DNA from: UBA11612 sp965228575
Lineage (GTDB): Bacteria > Pseudomonadota > Alphaproteobacteria > Rhodospirillales > Rhodospirillaceae
Assembly (NCBI GenBank): GCA_965228575.1
Contig: CBDDHW010000073.1
Location: forward strand, 1-64,000
Length of the DNA: 64,000 bases
Direction: 5' to 3'
Both the position numbers and the translations under genes were made by a program. The notes beneath the pieces were generated by a model. It was not told where the DNA came from. It worked only from the letters and a program-made list of their open reading frames with translations, and did not search any database. Positions 1-8,288 of this stretch are shown here, in pieces (position 1 is the first letter of the stretch; each line of letters begins with the position of its first letter).

Positions 1-1240
1 GCAGGCACTCGTCTTCTGTGATCAAATTCTCGACCCGTTCAACCAGCACGCGCCCATACCAACTCCGGTCAAAAATGGTCATGCGTCCGGCGCGTCCCAG
101 GTGACGCCAAAACCGCCAGAGATAATGATGGGCGCGTTCTTCGTCGGTGGGCGCGGCGATGGGGATTATCCGGTAATCGCGGCCGTCGAGCGCAAAGGTG
201 AGGCGCCGGATCGCGCCACCTTTGCCGGCCGCATCCCACCCTTCGAAGGCGATCACTGTGGAGAGGTCAGCCTCGCGCGCTTGTTGCTGCGCTTTGTGTA
301 GTCGGATCTGGGCTTTATGGAAGTCAAGGGCATAGGTTTTGTCGGCCACTGCGGCGGAGAGATCGACAGACTCTAGAATGCCCCGGGCAGCGGGGCGAAC
401 GGTATCGCCAGATTGCGTTTCTATGTTCTCGGGTTTGAGGGTTTCGTTTTTGGTTTTAGCGTTTGTTTTTGCCGAAACCGTTTGCTGTTGTGCTTTTAAA
501 CTCTTTACACGCTTCTTGATAAACTTTTGGCGTTCTTCGAGGTGCCGTCTTAGAGAGTCACGCAACGTCATCAATACATTCGCCCTGCGAAAATTATCAT
601 CAACGCCCTCAATGACAATCCACGGCGCATTTACGTCGGTAGTCTGACTGATCACATGTCCAGCAGCCTCGATATATGGCTCATAATCTTTCGGTGCGCG
701 CCAGGCTGCATCGGTTGCTTTTAAACCAACGACAGGGTCCTTTGTGTGGCGCACAATGCGCTTGCGTTGTTCTGGTTTACTCAAATGCAGCCAAAATTTG
801 AGGATAAGCGCACCTTCGTCGGCCAGAGTTTTCTCGAAGGATTTTATACTGAGGACCGATTTGTCTAATTGAGCCCGCGAGAGTTTTTTGTTGCAGTATT
901 GGGTCAGGGGATCCAGATACCATCCGCCGGGGTACAGGCCGATGGAGCCTGCCGGCGGAAGGGTGCGCCAGTAGCGCCAAAATACGGGACGCTCATTCTC
1001 CTCATTTGAAGGGTCGTCAAATGCGAGTGTGGCAATCCACCTGGGATCCATCCAGGTGTTCAAAAGATTCACCGTATCAAGAATACCCGCGCCTTTAACG
1101 CCGAGAAGGGCGATGATAACGGGGAAGTCCGCGGCTCGGAGCTTTTGTTGGAGATCGACGAGGTCCAACCTTAGATTTCCACGAATCTCGCGAAACGCGT
1201 CGTCGCTTAGCGCGTTACCGACCTCTGCGGTTTCAAACAT
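1..1240 (-). CDS. pap: Polyphosphate:AMP phosphotransferase, two-domain PPK2 family (3' end beyond window)
   Basis: The 413 visible residues form a tandem PPK2 protein. PPK2 enzymes move phosphate between polyphosphate and nucleotides; the two-domain class typically makes ADP from AMP. The C-terminal half has an intact Walker A (EGWDAAGKGGAIRRL, about residue 331) and the lid motif FDRSWYGRVLVERV near 390. The N-terminal half has the same fold pattern, but its P-loop reads LGVKGAGILD (about residue 47), so it is probably structural. The start is ATG at 1240, preceded by GGGGGA and by an in-frame stop a few codons upstream. It is divergent from the DUF547 gene, and the spacer holds an FNR/FixK-like palindrome. 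The last roughly 80 residues lie off the left edge. Confidence 0.87.
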   Translation of the reverse strand, partial: MFETAEVGNALSDDAFREIRGNLRLDLVDLQQKLRAADFPVIIALLGVKGAGILDTVNLLNTWMDPRWIATLAFDDPSNEENERPVFWRYWRTLPPAGSIGLYPGGWYLDPLTQYCNKKLSRAQLDKSVLSIKSFEKTLADEGALILKFWLHLSKPEQRKRIVRHTKDPVVGLKATDAAWRAPKDYEPYIEAAGHVISQTTDVNAPWIVIEGVDDNFRRANVLMTLRDSLRRHLEERQKFIKKRVKSLKAQQQTVSAKTNAKTKNETLKPENIETQSGDTVRPAARGILESVDLSAAVADKTYALDFHKAQIRLHKAQQQAREADLSTVIAFEGWDAAGKGGAIRRLTFALDGRDYRIIPIAAPTDEERAHHYLWRFWRHLGRAGRMTIFDRSWYGRVLVERVENLITEDECL

Positions 1241-1332
1241 CTGTCCCCCGGCACCTCAAAACCCAATGCGACACGTTTACCGTGCGCCCATAAAGATTGT
1301 AAGCGAGTGTGCCTTACCGAGGGGCAAAAATT

Positions 1333-1346
1333 TTGACTTGCATCAA
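1333..1346. promoter_or_regulatory. FNR/FixK-type palindrome (TTGAC-N4-ATCAA)
   Basis: TTGACTTGCATCAA matches the CRP/FNR-superfamily anaerobox core TTGA-N6-TCAA with both outer half-sites perfect. It lies 67 bases before the DUF547 start (1413) and 93 bases before the PPK2 start (1240), so it could serve either gene. The core is expected about once per window by chance, but this copy falls in a short divergent spacer. Confidence 0.45.
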
Positions 1347-1412
1347 AGTCTCTGATGTGGAGCCCGCTGGTTTTGTCTCGCAGGTTCGTGGTTGTGCGAG
1401 TAAGCTACCTGC

Positions 1413-2180
1413 ATGGGTGCATATAGAATAAAACGCCTTTTGCTAAGTGTCTTGCTGAGCCTTACGTTTGCTTTGGGCCTCTCGGTCACGCAGGCGGGCG
1501 CGGAAACCCGTCAATTCTTGTCACTGTATGAAGGCTTGCTTGCTTCACATGTACGGCCGGCCACACAAAGTGAAATAGCCTTCGCCGGGGTCGACTATGA
1601 TGCCTGGGGAGAGGATCCGCGCCACCAACGTGCGCTTGAGCACCTGTTGAGGCGCGGCCCTCCTTCCGATGCCCTTGAAGACGTGCGCATGGCCTATTGG
1701 ATCAACGCATACAATTTTCTTACCATTGATTTGATCGTTCGCGAGAATGAACGCGATAGCATCCGAAATCTTGGGGGCCTGTTTTCCAGTCCATGGACAA
1801 AGTTTGAGTGGGCGATAGAGGGTCAAGATTACACGCTGGACTTTATTGAACACGAAATTTTGCGTCCAATGGGTGATCCGCGTATTCATTTTGCCATCAA
1901 CTGCGCATCGGTTTCCTGTCCGGACTTGCGAACAGAACCTTACACCGCTGAAAAGTTGGACAATCAACTGGACGAGCAGGTGCAAGACATGCTGGCCAAC
2001 CCCGGAAAGGGTCTGTGGCAAGACGGAAATAAAATCTACGTCAGCAAAATATTAGATTGGTTTTCTGAAGATTTCGACGACGGTGATGTCGAAGGCTGGG
2101 TGCGCCGGTATGCAAACACGCCAGATCAATTTTCCTTGCGTTATCTCAAATATGACTGGGCTTTGAATCTCGTCCGCTAA
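1413..2180 (+). CDS. DUF547 domain protein, exported
   Basis: This 255-residue protein begins with a signal peptide (hydrophobic residues about 9-27, then AGAET). The rest is a DUF547 domain: the conserved core MAYWINAYNFLTIDLI lies near residue 92, and the Cys-containing block INCASVSCPDLR near 165. DUF547 proteins are widespread, extracytoplasmic and of unknown biochemical role. The spacing of Cys, His and Asn residues resembles a thiol-hydrolase fold, but that is inference. It is transcribed alone, with 123 bases before the next gene. A possible FNR/FixK operator lies about 67 bases upstream of the start. Confidence 0.8.
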   Translation: MGAYRIKRLLLSVLLSLTFALGLSVTQAGAETRQFLSLYEGLLASHVRPATQSEIAFAGVDYDAWGEDPRHQRALEHLLRRGPPSDALEDVRMAYWINAYNFLTIDLIVRENERDSIRNLGGLFSSPWTKFEWAIEGQDYTLDFIEHEILRPMGDPRIHFAINCASVSCPDLRTEPYTAEKLDNQLDEQVQDMLANPGKGLWQDGNKIYVSKILDWFSEDFDDGDVEGWVRRYANTPDQFSLRYLKYDWALNLVR

Positions 2181-2303
2181 CCGGTCTGTTCCACATGCCT
2201 TCGACTATATTTAGCCTTGAGAGGCCGGCAAGATTGGGGAAAGACGGGTTCGAGAATCCCAGGTGATACTTTGGCGATCAGTCTTTGCACGTCTTCTTAA
2301 ATA

Positions 2304-3284
2304 GTGCATGATTTTCCTATGCCGGTTTGTGAAGCTGATCCTTGGCGCGTTCAATATTTCGAAAATGTTCCGTGCCCCGACGATGTGCGCATACCCACAG
2401 AGGATGGCGATGCGTGGCAATGGTTTCCTGAATACAAATGGGTCTACAACAAACTCTCGGTGGCCGAGAGCCAGGACTTTGTTTGCGGACCTCATGGTTT
2501 AGAACCGCCATCATTTCCGGTTTTTTCAAAACCTGTCTTCAACATGCGCGGTATGGGAACCGGAAGCCGCGTTTTACGAACTCTGCGCGAATACAAAGCC
2601 AATCAAAAACCCGGACACATTTGGATGCCGTTGCTCGAGGGGGAACACGTGTCTACCGACGCGGTCGTTGTCGATGGCAAAGTAAAATGGTGGCGTCATG
2701 CGATCGGCAAACCCTTAGAGGATGGCATGTTCGATTACTGGCTGGTTCTTGCCGAGGACCGCCCAGCCGTAGAGAGCTATTGCGATGCATGGGTTCAAAA
2801 ACACCTGTCCAATTACACGGGCATGGTCAATTTCGAGACCATGGGCGCAAAAATTATTGAGGTTCATCTCCGGTTTGCCGATCAGTGGCCTGACCTTTAC
2901 GGCGGGCGACCGTGGGTCGAATCTCTTATCGAGCTCTACGAGCATGGACGATGGAGCTTTAAAGACGACAACCGGCGCGACGGATACAGCGTAGTTTTAT
3001 TTGGAGCGCACGGCTTGCAGTATCGTCATCCGCCAGCGGAAGTCGTTGAGTCTGTACGAGCGACGCCTGATGTAAGCAGCGTGCAAATTACATTTCATGA
3101 AGACCGTCCACCCTCCTGGCACTCGATGCCGCCCGGTGGGTTTCGCCTTGCGATAGTGAATACTTGGGACCGAGAAGTCGGCGAGCGCGCCCGCGAAAAG
3201 CTCGCGCTTAGTTTTTGGTCGACTCAACAGCTTCTCCCTGGGCGGAAAAAGCGGAAAAATCCGGCGACCACGGCGAATGGATAA
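2304..3284 (+). CDS. Uncharacterised ATP-grasp-like protein
   Basis: I do not recognise this 326-residue protein as a named family. It has no signal peptide or membrane segment. Two stretches look like an ATP-grasp core: SKPVFNMRGMGTGSR (about residue 76), resembling the Lys-Pro plus glycine-loop segment that grips ATP, and MVNFETMGAKIIEVHLRF (about 174), resembling the terminal metal-binding strand that ends E-x-N in known members. Here that strand ends E-V-H, so metal binding would differ. The C-terminus is basic. It overlaps the CocE-type hydrolase gene by eight bases (ATGGATAA), implying translational coupling. Together with the ATP-grasp gene beyond, it suggests paired amide-bond formation and cleavage. 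Confidence 0.6.
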   Translation: MHDFPMPVCEADPWRVQYFENVPCPDDVRIPTEDGDAWQWFPEYKWVYNKLSVAESQDFVCGPHGLEPPSFPVFSKPVFNMRGMGTGSRVLRTLREYKANQKPGHIWMPLLEGEHVSTDAVVVDGKVKWWRHAIGKPLEDGMFDYWLVLAEDRPAVESYCDAWVQKHLSNYTGMVNFETMGAKIIEVHLRFADQWPDLYGGRPWVESLIELYEHGRWSFKDDNRRDGYSVVLFGAHGLQYRHPPAEVVESVRATPDVSSVQITFHEDRPPSWHSMPPGGFRLAIVNTWDREVGERAREKLALSFWSTQQLLPGRKKRKNPATTANG

Positions 3285-5316
3285 ACCGGAAGTCCTAACA
3301 GATTTCTCATCCATAGATGAGATCGAGAACATTTGGATTCCCATGCCAGATGGGGCGCGATTGGCGGCGCGGGTATGGATGCCTAAATCCGCACCTCAAA
3401 ACCCTGTGCCAGCACTTCTCGAATATCTTCCGTATCGCAAACGCGACTTCATGCGCTCGCGTGATGAACCGATGCACCGCTACTTTGCTTTAGAGGGATA
3501 CGCCAGTTTACGGGTCGATATTCGCGGCAGCGGGGATTCAGATGGCGTTTTGCATGACGAGTACACCGCGAGCGAACTTCAGGACGCTGTAGAGATCATT
3601 CAATGGATCGCAGACCAGCCCTGGTGTTCCGGAGCCGTCGGAATGACCGGCATATCTTGGGGGGGATTTAACGCGCTTCAGGTGGCCGCTCTCCGTCCGA
3701 AAACTCTCAAAGCTATTATAACCCTGTGCGCAGCCGATGATCGCTACGCGGACGACGCGCACTACAAAGGTGGCTGTCTGCTGAACGAAAATATGCAGTG
3801 GGGATCTATTCTCACGCTTTATAAGGCGTTGCCGCCGGACCCCTTAATTGTCGGTGAGCGCTGGCGTGAGATATGGCTTGAGCGTATTGCGGCATTAGAA
3901 CCATCGCCGGTGACATGGATGAACCATCCTTGGCGCGATGAATTCTGGAAGCACGGCTCAGTATCTGAAAACTATGAGGCAATTGAGTGTCCGGTGTATG
4001 CGGTTGGTGGCTGGGCGGATGGGTATACCAACGCGGTTCTACGTCTCCTGGAACACCTTAATGTTCCGCGCAAAGGACTCATTGGCCCTTGGGCGCATGC
4101 ATTTCCACACGATGCGATTCCGGGGCCGACGATCGGCTATTTACAGGAAGCGGTGCGCTGGTGGGATCACTGGCTGAAAGAAAAAGACACCGGACTTATG
4201 GACGAGCCGCCCCTGCGGGTGTGGATGCAAGACAGCGTGCCGCCGCAACCTCAGTATGTTGAGCGGCCGGGGCGGTGGGTCTGTGAACCGGCGTGGCCCA
4301 GTCCCCGACTCAAAACACGCCGCTATCACTTAAATTGGGGGCACTTGTCGGCAAAGGCGGACGAGGCGAGTGCGGTGAGTTTTAGCTCACCGCAAACGTT
4401 AGGTGTGCGTGCCGGCGAATGGTGCGGATTTGGAGCCGACGGGGAAGCGCCGCGCGATCAACGGGCCGATGACGGTGGATCACTCACCTTCGACACCGAT
4501 ACCTTTAGTGAAGATATTGAATTGCTGGGCACACCTGAGCTGACTTTAGAGCTCATGTCCAACCAACCTTCGGCGTTTATTGTTGCGCGCTTGTGTGATG
4601 TGCGCCCGGATGGATCGTCGGCGCGGATTTCCTACGGCATTTTAAACTTATGCCATCGAAACAGCCACGAGGTCCCCGAACCTTTGGTGCCAGGCGAGTG
4701 GGTGACGGTGCGTTTATCTTTGGACGCACTCGGACAAGTTATACCGGCAGGCCATCGCTTGCGATTGGGGTTGTCGACTGCATACTGGCCGATGATATGG
4801 CCCTCGTCTGCGCCGGTAACGTTGAGCGTGCGCACAGGTAAAAGCGTCCTTGAATTGCCACTGCGACCACCCAACGAAAACGACCAACACCTTCGAGCGT
4901 TTGATGCGCCGATTGCGGCCGCAGGGACTCAACATAAAAAACTCCGCCACTTAGACATGCGCCGCACGGTCGAAGTCGATCTTGCTACAAACGAAATGGT
5001 TTATACCCTGCGGAGCGATGGTGGTGAATTCGGCGGAGCATCTCTGGCGCGGCTCAATGAAATCGATCTCGATCTCGGGTACACCATGATGAAGCGCTAT
5101 CGCATCTTGGAAGACGATCCCTTGTCTGCGCAAACCGAACTTTCTCAGTCAACACTCTTACGCCGGGAGGGATGGGTAATTCGCGTTGATTGCCGGACAC
5201 GCCTGACGGCAACCGCGGAGGCGTTTCAGTTTACCGGAGACCTAGAAGCTTTCGAGAACGATGCTCCTGCCGCGTCCCGCCAATGGACGGTCGCCGTCCC
5301 GCGAAAACTCGTCTAG
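3277..5316 (+). CDS. CocE/NonD family hydrolase (S15 peptidase-like)
   Basis: This 679-residue protein matches the CocE/NonD layout: an N-terminal alpha/beta-hydrolase (IPMPDGARLAARVWMP at about residue 22; nucleophile elbow GMTGISWGGFNAL near 123, Ser nucleophile) and a C-terminal jelly-roll (X-Pro dipeptidyl-peptidase C-terminal domain; about 370-530). The family cleaves esters and amides; cocaine esterase and X-prolyl dipeptidases belong here. About 150 residues extend beyond the usual domain boundary (HLDMRRTVEVDLATNEM onward) and may be a lineage-specific tail. No signal peptide is seen, so it is probably cytoplasmic. It is coupled to the upstream ATP-grasp-like gene and converges on a second ATP-grasp gene with interlocked stop codons. 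The substrate is unknown. Confidence 0.87.
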   Translation: MDKPEVLTDFSSIDEIENIWIPMPDGARLAARVWMPKSAPQNPVPALLEYLPYRKRDFMRSRDEPMHRYFALEGYASLRVDIRGSGDSDGVLHDEYTASELQDAVEIIQWIADQPWCSGAVGMTGISWGGFNALQVAALRPKTLKAIITLCAADDRYADDAHYKGGCLLNENMQWGSILTLYKALPPDPLIVGERWREIWLERIAALEPSPVTWMNHPWRDEFWKHGSVSENYEAIECPVYAVGGWADGYTNAVLRLLEHLNVPRKGLIGPWAHAFPHDAIPGPTIGYLQEAVRWWDHWLKEKDTGLMDEPPLRVWMQDSVPPQPQYVERPGRWVCEPAWPSPRLKTRRYHLNWGHLSAKADEASAVSFSSPQTLGVRAGEWCGFGADGEAPRDQRADDGGSLTFDTDTFSEDIELLGTPELTLELMSNQPSAFIVARLCDVRPDGSSARISYGILNLCHRNSHEVPEPLVPGEWVTVRLSLDALGQVIPAGHRLRLGLSTAYWPMIWPSSAPVTLSVRTGKSVLELPLRPPNENDQHLRAFDAPIAAAGTQHKKLRHLDMRRTVEVDLATNEMVYTLRSDGGEFGGASLARLNEIDLDLGYTMMKRYRILEDDPLSAQTELSQSTLLRREGWVIRVDCRTRLTATAEAFQFTGDLEAFENDAPAASRQWTVAVPRKLV

Positions 5317-6341
5317 CGGCTGAGCCCGGCGACTCTCGCAATAGCGGCGTCAATAATCATCTCAAGCATGGTGGGGTAGGCAATGCCCGAAAAGCCCGCC
5401 ATGAATGCCAGCTTGCCGTCGTTAGCCCAGGCGGGATTGGGATTAACCTCCATCAACTTCGGACGTCCGTCCTCAGCGCATCTGAAATCAAATCGGCCAT
5501 AGTCCTGCAAACCGAACCTCTTAAACAGAAGCTTCGCCCATCCTGACATCCGCTCGAATACATCCGGGTCTAACCAGGCACGCTCAAATTTAATGTCGGT
5601 CCAATATGGAGAGTCAGGGTCTGCTTTGGACTCAAATGAGAGAATTGGATTGAGTCCTTTGGGAAGGGCTGAGAAATCAACCATAAGAGGAGGCAAGACC
5701 GTAATGTCGGCGCCTGGATTCCCGATTAACCCAACCCCGTATTCCGGACCCGGAAGATATTCTTGCCAGAGTGTGTCACGGCCGGGGAGTAACTCACGTA
5801 GAGATAACAGATATCGTTTGGCTTCGGCCTCGTCGCGCACCACGGCGTCTTTGGTGATCCCGACGCTACCGTCCGCCGCGTTGGGTTTTAGGAGCGCGGG
5901 AAAAAAATCAGGTAGGCTATCAAGCGAAGTATCGGCACGAATGAACGCTTCGCGGGGGGTCTCTACACCAAGGGCCTCGGCAACAAGACGCACGATTTGT
6001 TTGTCAAAACACATCACCATGGCTTGAGGCGTTGCCCCCGTATAAGGAATGTCATGTAACTCAAGCCACGCGGGCAAATTCAACTCGCGCGTCGGGACAT
6101 TGCCCACACCGGTATCGCAAAAATTCACAACGAGGTCCGGCTTGTCGTTGGCGAGCTTTTCGAACAGGTGGCTATGGTCGTTAAAGACCCTTACTTCGAA
6201 TCGCCCTAGGCCCATTAAGGCTTCGACCATTGCATTGTGCGTCTCAAGGTCTTGAGGGCCATAGGCTGCACCTAACTTGGTCGGATCGGAGGCGGTATGA
6301 TCGCCGGTAATGATGGCTAGACGAGTGATATCTTGGCTCAT
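5313..6341 (-). CDS. D-alanine--D-alanine ligase-like ATP-grasp enzyme
   Basis: This 342-residue protein has the Ddl-type ATP-grasp fold. Visible parts are the N-terminal strand and linker VVNFCDTGVGN (about residue 75), the lysine/glycine-loop segment LLKPNAADGSVGI near 148, LWQEYLPGPEYGVGLIG near 188, and the metal-binding LMEVNPNPAW near 305. Such enzymes join a carboxylate to an amine through an acyl-phosphate. Divergence from Ddl at the N-terminus, and the absence of mur genes nearby, argue against a peptidoglycan role. Its stop codon interlocks with that of the convergent CocE/NonD hydrolase (CTAG, 5313-5316). The proximity of a ligase, a hydrolase and a second ATP-grasp-like protein points to a shared amide substrate, which cannot be named from sequence. 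Confidence 0.8.
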   Translation of the reverse strand: MSQDITRLAIITGDHTASDPTKLGAAYGPQDLETHNAMVEALMGLGRFEVRVFNDHSHLFEKLANDKPDLVVNFCDTGVGNVPTRELNLPAWLELHDIPYTGATPQAMVMCFDKQIVRLVAEALGVETPREAFIRADTSLDSLPDFFPALLKPNAADGSVGITKDAVVRDEAEAKRYLLSLRELLPGRDTLWQEYLPGPEYGVGLIGNPGADITVLPPLMVDFSALPKGLNPILSFESKADPDSPYWTDIKFERAWLDPDVFERMSGWAKLLFKRFGLQDYGRFDFRCAEDGRPKLMEVNPNPAWANDGKLAFMAGFSGIAYPTMLEMIIDAAIARVAGLSR

Positions 6342-6509
6342 TGATTTTTGCCCGGGCGCCCATTGAGATCGTTTTGTTCTCTTTAGGCTAATCCGATTGG
6401 TGGTTCGTTGCTATTGGCAATAACGCAAGAGGAATGGACTAGCCATTGAACTTCCGCTGTTTTCCGCATATCACCGGCTCTGGATTGTTGCTGGCCCGGA
6501 CTCTTGAGT

Positions 6510-8288
6510 ATGAACATTTTCGCAACCTACAAGGCGCACATAGATGACGCGATTATCGCGCTCGCGTCGGAGGGCGCGTTGCCGGAGGGGTTGGATCTCT
6601 CCCGGGTTGCGGCGGAACCTCCGCGTGAGGCGGCCCATGGAGATATCGCAACGAATGCGGCCATGGTTTTGAGCAAGCCGGCGGGGAAAAACCCACGAGA
6701 GCTTGCCGGACTTCTTGCTGAACGCTTGCGCGCACTTCGCGATGTCACGGACGTGTCTATTGCCGGACCTGGCTTCATAAATATGCGCATTGACCAGGAC
6801 GTATGGAGAACTGGTCTGCATCACGTCCTGTCGATGGGACCATCGTTTGGCGATGTGGATGTTGGTGGCGGCGCGCCCATAAACGTCGAATACGTTTCCG
6901 CTAATCCCACGGGACCTATGCATGTGGGGCACGCACGTGGGGCAATCGTTGGAGATGCCTTGGCCAGGCTTCTCGACAAAGCCGGTTATAAAGTGACCAA
7001 GGAATACTACGTGAATGATGCGGGCGGGCAGGTCGACAATGTCGCTCAAGCGTTGCACATGCGCTATCGCCAAGTTCTTGGGCAAGTTTCCGAAGACGCT
7101 ATTCAAGACGCGCTCCAAAAAAAGGAAATTCAGTACGGGGGCGATTATCTTGTTCCTGTCGCTGAGGAATTAGCAAAACGTGACGGCGACAAGTGGGCTG
7201 AAGTCGATGACCCGAAGGACTGGATCCCTGCACTCAGGGACTTCACCGTTGAAGTGATGATGGCCGGGGTCAAGGACGATCTCGAAGCTTTAGGTGTTCA
7301 CCACGATGTTTTCAGCTCGGAGAAAGCATTGGTTGAAGCCGGAAAGGTCGACGGCGCGCTTCAATTCCTAGAAGACGCTGGACTCACATATACCGGTGTC
7401 CTCGAACCGCCGAAAGGTAAGAAGCCCGACGATTGGGAACCCCGGCCGCAACTGCTTTTCAAGGCCACGGAATTCGGCGACGAGGTGGACCGGCCCCTTA
7501 AGAAATCGGACGGAAGTTGGACCTATTTCGCCAGCGATATCGCCTATCATAAGGACAAGGTCGATCGCGGATTTTCGGATTTGATCAATGTGTGGGGCGC
7601 GGACCACGGTGGATATGTCAAACGGGTCAAAGCTGCTTTGAAAGCGCTGACCGGCGGCAAGGGTCGTCTAGATGTTCAGCTGTGCCAAATGGTGCGCGTT
7701 CTCAATAAGGGCGAGCCCGTTAAGATGTCCAAACGGGCAGGAACGTTTGTAACCTTGCGCGATTTGATCGATGAAGTGGGCAAGGACGTCGTCCGCTTTA
7801 TTATGCTGACCCGCAAGAACGATGCGCCCCTCGATTTTGATTATGCGAGGGTGACTGAAAAATCCCGCGAAAACCCCGTATTCTACGTGCAATATGCTCA
7901 CGCTCGGGGGTGCAGCGTTCTACGCCACGCCGCCGAAATGTTCCCCAAGGCGGATTTATCCGACTCTGGCTTGGCAATGGCTGATCTTTCGGTGCTCAAG
8001 GATCCGGATGAAATTGGCGTACTACGCACTCTCGCGTCTTGGCCGCGGACTGTTGAAGCGGCAGCGCTTGCGCACGAGCCCCATCGCCTGGCTTTTTATA
8101 TGTATGAACTCGCGTCGCAATTTCATGCGTTGTGGAACAAAGGGAATGACGCGGCAGAGTTGCGGTTTCTTCAACCCGAGGATGAAAGTGTTTCGTGCGC
8201 GCGCCTCGCGCTTGTCCGGGGCGTGGGCGTAGTGATAGCGTCCGGATTGACCGTGTTTGGGGTCGAGCCTGTCGAGGAAATGCGTTGA
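6510..8288 (+). CDS. argS: Arginine--tRNA ligase
   Basis: This class Ia aminoacyl-tRNA synthetase charges tRNA-Arg. Its 592 residues carry the N-terminal additional domain, the HIGH-type signature (NPTGPMHVGHARG, about residue 136), the KMSKS-type loop (PVKMSKRAGTF, about 407) and the C-terminal anticodon-binding helices (about 460-590). I place the start at ATG 6510 (MNIFATYKAHI), which matches the family's usual N-terminus; TTG at 6504 would add two residues. The gene heads a long collinear run, and its stop overlaps the start of the SPOR-domain gene by one base (TGATG). Confidence 0.96.
   Translation: MNIFATYKAHIDDAIIALASEGALPEGLDLSRVAAEPPREAAHGDIATNAAMVLSKPAGKNPRELAGLLAERLRALRDVTDVSIAGPGFINMRIDQDVWRTGLHHVLSMGPSFGDVDVGGGAPINVEYVSANPTGPMHVGHARGAIVGDALARLLDKAGYKVTKEYYVNDAGGQVDNVAQALHMRYRQVLGQVSEDAIQDALQKKEIQYGGDYLVPVAEELAKRDGDKWAEVDDPKDWIPALRDFTVEVMMAGVKDDLEALGVHHDVFSSEKALVEAGKVDGALQFLEDAGLTYTGVLEPPKGKKPDDWEPRPQLLFKATEFGDEVDRPLKKSDGSWTYFASDIAYHKDKVDRGFSDLINVWGADHGGYVKRVKAALKALTGGKGRLDVQLCQMVRVLNKGEPVKMSKRAGTFVTLRDLIDEVGKDVVRFIMLTRKNDAPLDFDYARVTEKSRENPVFYVQYAHARGCSVLRHAAEMFPKADLSDSGLAMADLSVLKDPDEIGVLRTLASWPRTVEAAALAHEPHRLAFYMYELASQFHALWNKGNDAAELRFLQPEDESVSCARLALVRGVGVVIASGLTVFGVEPVEEMR

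Noticed and set aside
339..647. Several long opposite-strand frames, for example over the PPK2, ArgS, UvrA and Mfd genes
   Set aside because: They overlap strongly supported genes in other frames and lack recognisable domains, signals or ribosome-binding sites.
2252..2270. Stretch GGGTTCGAGAATCCC resembling a tRNA T-arm
   Set aside because: No matching acceptor, D- or anticodon arm can be folded around it, and the five-pair stem is imperfect.
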